Positions 34,573 through 41,731 of a stretch of 41,731 nucleotides of DNA are shown here, one piece after another. The DNA lies in the NCBI GenBank assembly GCA_050730675.1, contig JBOHNM010000013.1:1-41731 (forward strand), read 5' to 3'. The DNA is from JBOHNM01 sp050730675 (GTDB lineage Bacteria; Planctomycetota; Phycisphaerae; Phycisphaerales; UBA1924). Position 1 is the first letter of the stretch. Each line of letters begins with the position of its first letter. The notes beneath the pieces were generated by a model. It had not been told where the DNA came from. It made no database searches and saw only the letters and a program-made list of their open reading frames with translations. The position numbers and the translations under genes were made by a program.

Positions 34573-37500
34573 ATGTTTGAAGACCTGCACCGCGGTGATG
34601 CCGGGCTGCGCCGCCGCTGTCGGCGCGGCCACCCCGGTGCGTCGGACTTCCACTGCGGCGAGTACTTCATCGAACTCGAGCCGCGGACGCTCTTCTCCAG
34701 CGTGGGCGTCGCCGAGTTTCGCTTGAACTCGACGACAACAGACCAGCAGCAGGCCGTGACGGCAGGGGGCATCGCTCACTCGGCCAGCGGCGGTGGGGTG
34801 GCCGTGTGGCAAAGCTACAACCAGGATGCCCTGCTCACCTGGGGTGTGTACGGACAACGCTTCGGTTCCGACGGCTCGGCAGTGGGGAGCGAGTTCCTGA
34901 TCAACACCGCATCGCTGCTGAACGATCAGCAGCGACCGACCGTCGCGATGAACGACGACGGTGACTTTGTAGTCGCCTGGGATGGAAGCGGGCTTCTCGG
35001 TCTGTTCCCGGGAATCTATGTTCAGCGCTATGGGGCGGACGGTTCGACAATCGGGGGCGCCATCGGGGTGGCCGGCTCGCTGGTGCTCGATGTCCGCAAC
35101 GCGTCGATCGGGATGGACAGTTCCGGCGGGTTCGTGATCACGTACGAAGCGAACGACGTGGGGCTGAGCCGCGGGATCTTTGCGCGTCGCTACGACTCGG
35201 CCGGCGCGCCGTTGGGCGCCGCGTTCGTGGTCAACGCGACGACGGCCGGGTCTCAGACCGATCCGCAGATCGTCGTTGCTGCCGATGGCTCGTTCATCGT
35301 GGCGTGGGAGGGATCGGGAACGGGTGACGGCTCGGGAGCATTCGGTCGCCTCTATGCCGCCGATGGTACCGCGATCACCGGAGAAGTTCGGTTGAATCAG
35401 GTCACGGCCGGCAACCAGAGCGGTGTGTCGCTGGCGCTGACACCCAGCGGCTTTATCGCGGCCTGGGCAGGGAGTGGCACTGAAGATGGATCGGGGGTGT
35501 ACGTCCGGAGATTCGATAGCGCCGGCATCGCGCTGGCAGGCCAAGCGCTGGTCAACGTCACTACCGCAGGCTCGCAGGGGGCCCCGAGCGTGGCGGTTGA
35601 TCCCGACGGGGACTTCGTGGTTGCCTGGAGCGGCGCGGGGGCATCCGACGGCGCCGGCATCTACTTCCGTGAATTCGCTGCCGACGGCACCGTTCGCAGC
35701 GGTGAGACGATCGTCAACACCACCACCGCTGGGACGCAGGGGCGGCCGAGTATCTCCAGCGGGACCGACAACGGGTATGCCATCCACTGGGGAGGCAACG
35801 GAACCGGCGACGGGGCGGGCGTTTTCGCGGCGCTGCTGGTCAACAACCCTTCGGTGGTCACGACCTCGGGCGGTTCGGCATCGTTCATCGAGAACGGAGC
35901 GGGTACGACGATTGATGGCGGGCTGACCATCGCCGACAGCGACGACACACTGCTCGTTGGCGCGACCGTCCATATCGCGAATTTCGTGTCGGGGCAGGAT
36001 CTGCTGCTCTTCACCGATCAGGGAGGCATCGCGGGCAACTGGGACTCAGTAACCGGCACATTGACACTGACCGGCTCGGTGACCGTTGCGGTGTATCAAA
36101 CGGCACTCCGGTCGGTGAGCTACCGCAACACCTCCGACAACCCGGACATCACCACGCGTTCGGTGCAGTTCAACGTGAGCGACGGCGTGGATTGGAGCAC
36201 GATCGCTGCCCGCAATGTCACGGTGACGACTGTCAATGACGCGCCGAGTCTGACCAACACCGGCGGCTCCGCCTCCTTCACCGAGAACGGATCTCCGGTC
36301 GCCGTCGACCCCGGCCTCGTGGTGACCGATGTCGACAACACCACCTTGGCCGGCGCAACCGTGATCGTCACCAACTTCGTCGCAGGCCAGGACCAACTGC
36401 TCTTCACCGACCAGGGCGGTATCATGGGAAGTTGGAACTCAGTGAGCGGAGTGTTGACGCTCACTGGCGTGGCCACTGTGGCTGCATACCAAGCGGCGCT
36501 CCGGTCTGTCACCTACCGCAACACCTCTGACGATCCCGACACGACCACGCGTTCGGTGCAGTTCACAGTCGGCGACGGAACGGACTGGAGTTCGGCTTTT
36601 TCGCGCGGCGTCGCTGTGGCGGCGATCAACGACGCCCCGGGTGTCACCGCATCTGGAGGTACCGCGTCATTCATTGAGAACGGCGTTCCGATCACGGTCG
36701 ATTCTGGGCTGGTGTTGGCGGATATCGACGACACGACACTTGCGGGCGCGGTGGTCACCATCACCAACTTCGTCGCCGGTGAGGATCAGTTGCTGTTCAC
36801 GGACCAGGGGGGAATTACCGGGACTTGGGACAGTGTGAATGGGACGCTGACCCTTTCGGGGACGACGTCTGTCGCCGTCTACCAAACTGCCCTTCGCTCA
36901 ATCACCTACCGCAACCTCTCTGACAATCCTGATATCGCCACACGCACGGTTCAGTTCCAGGTGAGCGACGGAGCGGCGTGGAGCGCGGCATCCTCGCGTG
37001 GCGTCACCGTGACCGCAATCAACGATGCGCCGAACGTCGCAACGATCGGCGGCACGGCCGCGTTCATCGAGAATGGATCAGCGACGGTTGTCGATCCCGG
37101 GCTGCTGCTGACCGATCCCGACAGCCTTTCGTTCGTTGAGGCGATCGTGACCATCTCGAATTACGTCGCCGGCGAAGACCAGTTGCTCTTCACCGATCAG
37201 AGCGGGATCAGCGGCAGTTGGGACGCGCTGGCGGGAACCCTCACTCTGACCGGTACGGCATCGCTGGCGGCGTACCAAGCCGCGCTCCGTTCGGTGTCCT
37301 ACTCCAACACCTCCGACAATCCAGACACAACGACTCGCACGGTGCAATTCGTGGTCGACGACGGGGTTGACTTGAGCACGGCCGCCACGCGATCGGTGAG
37401 TGTCACAGCGGTGAACGACCCGCCGACGGTCGTCACCTCCGGCGGAGCCGCTGGGTTTGTCGAGAACGGGCCACCGGTGATCGTCGATCTCGGGTTGGTG

Positions 37501-40500
37501 CTGGCCGATCCCGACAACTCGACTTTGGCCGGAGCGGTGGTGACCATCACCAACTACATCGTCGGTCAGGACGAATTGCTGTTCACCAACCAAGGCGGCA
37601 TCAGTGGCATTTGGGATGCCGGCGCAGGAACGCTCACCCTCTCCGGAACGGCCGTCATCGGTGTCTATCAAACCGCGCTGCGATCAGTCACGTACCGCAA
37701 CACTTCGGAAGCCCCCGATCCGGCGACCCGTTCGGTACAGTTCTCCGTGACCGATGGCGCGGCCGCAAGCGCTCCGTCGATCCGTTCAGTCACGGTTGGC
37801 GGCCTGAATGACGCACCTGTCGTCACGGCTTCGCCCGGCTCGGCTGTATTTGTCGAAGATGGGGCTGCGGTAGTCCTCGACCCCTTGTTCACCATTGTCG
37901 ATGTCGACAACTCAGTATTGGTTGGTGCGATCATCGACATCACCAACTTCGTTGCCGCTGAAGACCAGCTGCTCTTCACCGACCAGGGCGGTATTACCGG
38001 GAGTTGGGACCCGGTGACAGGCAGCCTGACTCTCACCGGAACGGCCTCGGTCGCCGCCTACCAAACAGCGTTGCGTTCGGTGACGTACCGCAACACCTCG
38101 GAGAACCCGACGATCGCCGCGCGATCGATCGAAGTCTCCGTGTCCGATGGTGTGGATGTCAGCGCGGCCACGTCGCGATCGATGATCGTGACGACCACCA
38201 ATGATGCCCCGGTCGTCATCACTTCGATCGGATCGGCGGTGTTCGTCGAGGGCGGTGCACCGGTCGCCGTCGACATCGGACTGTTGATCTCCGATGCCGA
38301 CGATCCGGTGCTCGATGGAGCCGGGGTGACCATCACGAACTTCGTCAGTGGCCAGGACGAATTGCTCTTCACCGCGCAAGCGGGCATCACCGGGTCCTGG
38401 GACGGGGTGACCGGCACTTTGACCCTCGCGGGTGTTGCCACGAGCGGGGAGTATCAAGCCGCGCTCCGATCCGTGACCTTCCGCAACATCTCGAGCAACC
38501 CGGATACAACACCACGCTCGGCTCAATTCACGGTTGCTGATAGTGGGGGGGGGACGGGTTCATCGTCGCGATCGGTGACGGTGACTGCGATCAACGACGC
38601 GCCGGTCGTCACGACCTCCTCCGGGACGGCCGCGTTCATCGAGAATGGGTCGTCAGTGGCGGTGGATTCCGGCCTGTTGATTGCGGACGTTGACGGCTCG
38701 GCGTTGAACGGGGCCGCTGTTTCAATCGGCAACTTCCATGCCGGTGAGGACCAATTGTTTTTTGTTGACCAGGCTGGGATCACCGGAGCTTGGAATAGCC
38801 TGTCCGGCGTGCTCACGCTCTCCGGCGCCGCGTCCCTCCTTGCGTATCAGACAGCACTCCGCTCTGTGACCTATCGCAATAGCTCGGATGCCCCTGACCT
38901 CGCAACCAGGACCATTGAGTTCTCCGTCGTTGACGGCACCGATTGGAGTTCCACCTCGTCACGTGGTGTTGCGATCTCGGCTACCAACGACGCTCCCACC
39001 GTTGTCAGCTCCGTCGGCACGGCATCCTTCATTGAGAATGGAGTGCCAGTCGTTGTCGATCCCGCTATCGCAGTTGCCGACGCCGATGACTCAGCCCTCA
39101 GTGGGGCGGTCATCTCGATCATCAACTTCATTGCAGGCCAAGATGAGTTGCTGTTCACGGACCAGGGCGGGATTGTCGGAAATTGGGATACGACGACCGG
39201 AATACTGACCCTTTCTGGCGCAGCGAGCATCACCGACTACCAAACCGCTCTTCGCTCGATCACCTACCGCAACACCTCCGATGCCTTCGATACCACGCTG
39301 CGGGTCATTCAATTTGTGGTCCAGGACGCGGCGGTCATCAGCACGCCCTCCTCTCGATCGATGGCGATGGTCGCCGTGAACGACGCTCCCACGGTGACGA
39401 CCTCCGCTGGTTTCGCGGTGTTCACGGAGAACGGTCAAGCTGTGATTGTCGATGCCGGGCTGCTGCTAAGTGATATCGACAGCTCTGTTCTCACAGGCGC
39501 CGTCATCACGGTCGACGGCTTTGTTCCCGCAGAGGATGAGTTGCAGTTTGACGACCAAGGGGGGATCACCGGAGTGTGGGACCCGATCACCGGAACCCTC
39601 ACGGTGACGGGCACCGCAACGCTGGCTTCCTATCAAACAGCCCTGCGCTCGATCGCGTACTTCAATAACTCCGAGTCGTCGGATGCCACGGCACGAGCCA
39701 TCCAATTCACCGTGACCGACGGAGCCGACACCAGTTCCACTGTCGCACGATCGGTCGTGGTCTCCGCTGTGAACGATGTGCCGTTGATTGTTCCCTCACC
39801 CGGCACCGGATCGTTTATCGAGAATGGGGCGCCGAGCACCGTTGATTCTGGACTCGTGCTCGCGGACTTGGACAGTGTCACTCTTGTCGGTGCGACGATC
39901 ACTATCTCCAATTTCATGTCAGCGGAAGATCGATTAGTGTTCAATGACCAAGCGGGAATCAGCGGCGACTGGAACGGCTCGACGGGCACTTTGACACTCT
40001 CCGGATCGGCCTCGATCAGCGCATATGAAGCAGCCTTGCGCTCGGTGGCCTACCGCAATACTTCTGATAACCCCAACACGGCGAGTCGCGTCGTCCAATT
40101 TGAGATCGACGACGGGTCGGATTGGTCATCGGCCCTTCGATCGGTATCGATCACCGCTATCAACGATGCCCCCACGGTCTCAGCATCAGCAGGCGCAGCG
40201 ACATTCATCGAGAACTCCACCCCGATGCTCGTCGATCCGTCTCTCCTGCTCGACGACGCCGACGGCGCCATTCTGAGTGGCGCCCTCATCTCACTGGTGA
40301 ACTTCGTCCCCGCCGAAGACCAGTTGCTCTTCGCAGACCAGAGCGGCATCGTCGGCACGTGGGACGCGGCAACCGGCGTGCTCACGCTCTCGGGCGCGGT
40401 GACGCTCGGCACTTACCAGGCGGCCCTTCGTTCGATCACCTACCGCAACACCTCCGAGGACCCGGACACCGCACTGCGCTCCGTGCAGTGGACAGTCACC

Positions 40501-41316
40501 GATGGCGCCGACTCCAGCACGCCGGCAACACGAGCCATCAACATCATCGCTGTCCCCGAGACACCGGTCGTCATCACTTCTACACCACCCGCTCAGTTCA
40601 TCGACACCCAGCCTCCTCCTGTGGTCGTTCCCGCAATTGCTCCCGCAGACATCCCCGCGCCACCCTTTCCCGAGGATCCAGCGCCAGCAGAATCCCGCCC
40701 GGACGACTCCAGCCCCACATCTGCACCGGGTGTTCCCAAGTCCGTCGAGAGCCCGACTCCTGCCGAGCCCCCCGCGGAGCCCCCGAATCCGCTCGCCACA
40801 ACCACGGCGGCATCGCCGCTCGCGATGTCGTTCGACCCCATGCAAAGCCAATCACCGGCAGCATCCGCGTCGACACCGCAGGCGCCATCCGAACACCCCC
40901 GTCCGATGGTGAACACTAAAGCCGTGGGGCCCCCTACGGAAACTGATCCATCCCCGCCCACACGCATTCAGACGACATCCGCGTCAGGCACCACCGTGAT
41001 CTTGGTTCCGTGCGAAGTTCCATCAGGCGCTATTCCCGCGGCGGGCAGCCGGAGACCCTGGTCCACGGAGGCGGTCACGCCACGCGCGGTGACAATTGGG
41101 ATTGTCGTCAGTGGCAGCATCGCCGGCGTGTACGGGGTTTGGATTATCCTTGGGCTGGTATCGGCACGCTCCGCTTACGCCGCGGTCCACGACATCCATG
41201 AGTTCGACGTCGTGGCAATCCTCAAGCAGTGGGAACGTGAGCAAACACGTCGGCGCACGATCGCTGGCCTCCGCAGACTCATTCACTTGTTGCGCCCTCG
41301 ACCGATACGTGGATGA
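34573..41316 (+). CDS. Giant LEPR-type surface protein: propeller, 12 tandem repeats, C-terminal anchor
   Basis: This 2247-aa protein starts with a basic N-terminus containing IELEPRTLFSS (residues ~33-43), a planctomycete LEPR-XLL motif tied to export. Residues ~46-427 contain seven copies of a ~55-residue unit with a DFVVAW-x-G...GIYxRxF core, suggesting a seven-bladed beta-propeller. From residue 428 to ~1996 there are twelve 131-residue cadherin/VCBS-like repeats; each has SFIENG, an acidic VLADxDxxxL segment, a QLLFTDQGGI turn, LTLTG, AYQTALRSVTYRNTS and VNDAP. A Pro/Ser/Ala-rich stalk (~2000-2170) leads to one membrane helix (~2173-2197) and a basic ~50-residue tail with an EREQTRRR helix. 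It is probably a large cell-surface or adhesive protein; ligand and secretion route are unknown. Ca2+ binding by the acidic turns is inference. Confidence 0.88.
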   Translation: MFEDLHRGDAGLRRRCRRGHPGASDFHCGEYFIELEPRTLFSSVGVAEFRLNSTTTDQQQAVTAGGIAHSASGGGVAVWQSYNQDALLTWGVYGQRFGSDGSAVGSEFLINTASLLNDQQRPTVAMNDDGDFVVAWDGSGLLGLFPGIYVQRYGADGSTIGGAIGVAGSLVLDVRNASIGMDSSGGFVITYEANDVGLSRGIFARRYDSAGAPLGAAFVVNATTAGSQTDPQIVVAADGSFIVAWEGSGTGDGSGAFGRLYAADGTAITGEVRLNQVTAGNQSGVSLALTPSGFIAAWAGSGTEDGSGVYVRRFDSAGIALAGQALVNVTTAGSQGAPSVAVDPDGDFVVAWSGAGASDGAGIYFREFAADGTVRSGETIVNTTTAGTQGRPSISSGTDNGYAIHWGGNGTGDGAGVFAALLVNNPSVVTTSGGSASFIENGAGTTIDGGLTIADSDDTLLVGATVHIANFVSGQDLLLFTDQGGIAGNWDSVTGTLTLTGSVTVAVYQTALRSVSYRNTSDNPDITTRSVQFNVSDGVDWSTIAARNVTVTTVNDAPSLTNTGGSASFTENGSPVAVDPGLVVTDVDNTTLAGATVIVTNFVAGQDQLLFTDQGGIMGSWNSVSGVLTLTGVATVAAYQAALRSVTYRNTSDDPDTTTRSVQFTVGDGTDWSSAFSRGVAVAAINDAPGVTASGGTASFIENGVPITVDSGLVLADIDDTTLAGAVVTITNFVAGEDQLLFTDQGGITGTWDSVNGTLTLSGTTSVAVYQTALRSITYRNLSDNPDIATRTVQFQVSDGAAWSAASSRGVTVTAINDAPNVATIGGTAAFIENGSATVVDPGLLLTDPDSLSFVEAIVTISNYVAGEDQLLFTDQSGISGSWDALAGTLTLTGTASLAAYQAALRSVSYSNTSDNPDTTTRTVQFVVDDGVDLSTAATRSVSVTAVNDPPTVVTSGGAAGFVENGPPVIVDLGLVLADPDNSTLAGAVVTITNYIVGQDELLFTNQGGISGIWDAGAGTLTLSGTAVIGVYQTALRSVTYRNTSEAPDPATRSVQFSVTDGAAASAPSIRSVTVGGLNDAPVVTASPGSAVFVEDGAAVVLDPLFTIVDVDNSVLVGAIIDITNFVAAEDQLLFTDQGGITGSWDPVTGSLTLTGTASVAAYQTALRSVTYRNTSENPTIAARSIEVSVSDGVDVSAATSRSMIVTTTNDAPVVITSIGSAVFVEGGAPVAVDIGLLISDADDPVLDGAGVTITNFVSGQDELLFTAQAGITGSWDGVTGTLTLAGVATSGEYQAALRSVTFRNISSNPDTTPRSAQFTVADSGGGTGSSSRSVTVTAINDAPVVTTSSGTAAFIENGSSVAVDSGLLIADVDGSALNGAAVSIGNFHAGEDQLFFVDQAGITGAWNSLSGVLTLSGAASLLAYQTALRSVTYRNSSDAPDLATRTIEFSVVDGTDWSSTSSRGVAISATNDAPTVVSSVGTASFIENGVPVVVDPAIAVADADDSALSGAVISIINFIAGQDELLFTDQGGIVGNWDTTTGILTLSGAASITDYQTALRSITYRNTSDAFDTTLRVIQFVVQDAAVISTPSSRSMAMVAVNDAPTVTTSAGFAVFTENGQAVIVDAGLLLSDIDSSVLTGAVITVDGFVPAEDELQFDDQGGITGVWDPITGTLTVTGTATLASYQTALRSIAYFNNSESSDATARAIQFTVTDGADTSSTVARSVVVSAVNDVPLIVPSPGTGSFIENGAPSTVDSGLVLADLDSVTLVGATITISNFMSAEDRLVFNDQAGISGDWNGSTGTLTLSGSASISAYEAALRSVAYRNTSDNPNTASRVVQFEIDDGSDWSSALRSVSITAINDAPTVSASAGAATFIENSTPMLVDPSLLLDDADGAILSGALISLVNFVPAEDQLLFADQSGIVGTWDAATGVLTLSGAVTLGTYQAALRSITYRNTSEDPDTALRSVQWTVTDGADSSTPATRAINIIAVPETPVVITSTPPAQFIDTQPPPVVVPAIAPADIPAPPFPEDPAPAESRPDDSSPTSAPGVPKSVESPTPAEPPAEPPNPLATTTAASPLAMSFDPMQSQSPAASASTPQAPSEHPRPMVNTKAVGPPTETDPSPPTRIQTTSASGTTVILVPCEVPSGAIPAAGSRRPWSTEAVTPRAVTIGIVVSGSIAGVYGVWIILGLVSARSAYAAVHDIHEFDVVAILKQWEREQTRRRTIAGLRRLIHLLRPRPIRG
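35854..40560 (+). repeat. Twelve tandem coding repeats of 393 bp
   Basis: Unit starts are 393 bp apart (35854, 36247, 36640...) up to the twelfth at 40174; the full span of eleven intervals is one codon short of exact. At the protein level the core segments are strongly conserved, while the codons have diverged between units. It is part of the giant gene, not a non-coding satellite. Confidence 0.9.
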
Positions 41317-41479
41317 GTGATTGCAGCGGTTGGCTACACCAAGTTCATCGATCACGATCATCGGTGTCACCGAGATTCAGGCCTGCGGCATGAACATCCT
41401 TCCCGTCTTCCGCGCCCGCTCGCTTCGGGCCCCCGCGGGCTCTACCCTTGCCTCCTTACGCACACGGGCGGGGGGTTTC

Positions 41480-41494
41480 GCGGCGTGTCGCCGC
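41480..41494 (+). promoter_or_regulatory. Small hairpin in the tig leader
   Basis: GCGGCG and CGCCGC pair around a TGT loop, 26 nt before the trigger-factor start codon. It has no T-tract. Its role is unknown. Confidence 0.3.
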
Positions 41495-41520
41495 GGGCCC
41501 TGGTCCCCGGAGTCTGTCCC

Positions 41521-41731
41521 ATGTCCACGGCCACTGCACCGTCGAACAAAGTCACCGTCACCGACGCCGGCCCCTGCCTCAAGAAAGTCCGCATCGAGGT
41601 CCCCAAAGAGACGGTCGCCGAGTCCCTTGGCACCACGATGGCGACCCTCGCCATCGAGGCCGAACTCCCCGGCTTCCGCCGCGGGCGCGTCCCCCAGCGC
41701 CTGATCGAGAAGAAGTTCGGCGGTGCGATGC
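41521..41731 (+). CDS. tig: Trigger factor, N-terminal part (cut by window edge)
   Basis: The open frame from ATG at 41521 runs off the window after 70 codons. It gives MSTATAPSNKVTVTDAGPCL, then KKVRIEVPKETVAESL and ELPGFRRGRVPQRLIEKKFG. GFRxGxxP followed by an FG is the ribosome-binding signature of trigger factor, the chaperone that receives nascent chains at the tunnel exit. The N-terminal ~8 residues are an extra Ser/Thr-rich leader relative to E. coli. The PPIase and C-terminal domains lie beyond the window. Confidence 0.9.
   Translation, partial: MSTATAPSNKVTVTDAGPCLKKVRIEVPKETVAESLGTTMATLAIEAELPGFRRGRVPQRLIEKKFGGAM

Noticed and set aside
34537..35973. Long open frame opposite the propeller part of the giant gene
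   Set aside because: Arg/Gly-rich translation without domains; the sense frame has clear repeats.
35854..40560. CRISPR-like regular repeat array
   Set aside because: The units are 393 bp, fully coding and in frame; there are no short identical repeats with unique spacers.

Overview
The window (high GC, both strands dense with long spurious open frames) reads as chromosomal DNA from a planctomycete, most likely a Phycisphaerae/Phycisphaerales member. The evidence is three secreted proteins ending in the Cys-flanked double dockerin typical of that group, a giant surface protein with an N-terminal LEPR motif, two membrane proteins with a CxxCGYDLRG...CPECG zinc ribbon, a PEP-CTERM-like surface protein, and a planctomycete-style tyrosine recombinase remnant. 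No plasmid, phage or CRISPR locus is visible.

Layout. 1-2100: an unrecognised 302-aa protein and a tandem RraB-like protein (+). 2115-5930: a minus-strand operon for the three-subunit NAD(P) transhydrogenase (pntAA-pntAB-pntB) followed by two small unknown genes. 6172-14705: housekeeping and metabolic genes: a CBS-pair protein, a DUF4383 membrane protein, a YdiJ-like FAD/Fe-S dehydrogenase, a secreted Cys/His/Asp protein, an SMP-30 lactonase-like protein, a MoxR ATPase, a zinc-ribbon membrane protein and a small HExxH metallopeptidase. 14615-15952: an HD-GYP protein whose 3' end runs antisense into the metallopeptidase active site. 16294-18105: the signal peptide peptidase SppA.

18256-24070: three tandem dockerin proteins. 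They carry one, four and four copies of a ~160-residue beta-rich unit, share a VPP mature N-terminus, and each has a hairpin terminator. 24239-26883 (minus): frr, an OmpH/Skp chaperone, prmC and tRNA-Leu(CAA). 27062-27522: decayed recombinase and a frameshifted small ORF, followed by an HTH protein at 27787.

28224-33057 (minus): a three-gene signalling operon (NarL/LuxR-type regulator, REC-GGDEF diguanylate cyclase, hybrid histidine kinase with receiver and HPt). A perfect 17-bp palindrome lies upstream of it. 33450-41316: cell-surface genes, namely a choice-of-anchor/PEP-CTERM-like protein and a 2247-aa protein with a predicted seven-bladed propeller, twelve 131-residue repeats and one C-terminal membrane anchor. 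The window ends inside tig (trigger factor).

Taken together, the right half is rich in envelope and exported proteins using at least three display modes (dockerin, PEP-CTERM-like tail, transmembrane anchor), accompanied by export and folding functions (SppA, Skp, trigger factor) and a c-di-GMP signalling module. A functional link between the c-di-GMP genes and the neighbouring surface proteins is inference from position only. The least explained candidates are the dockerin cluster, which has no recognised cohesin partner here, and the giant repeat protein.
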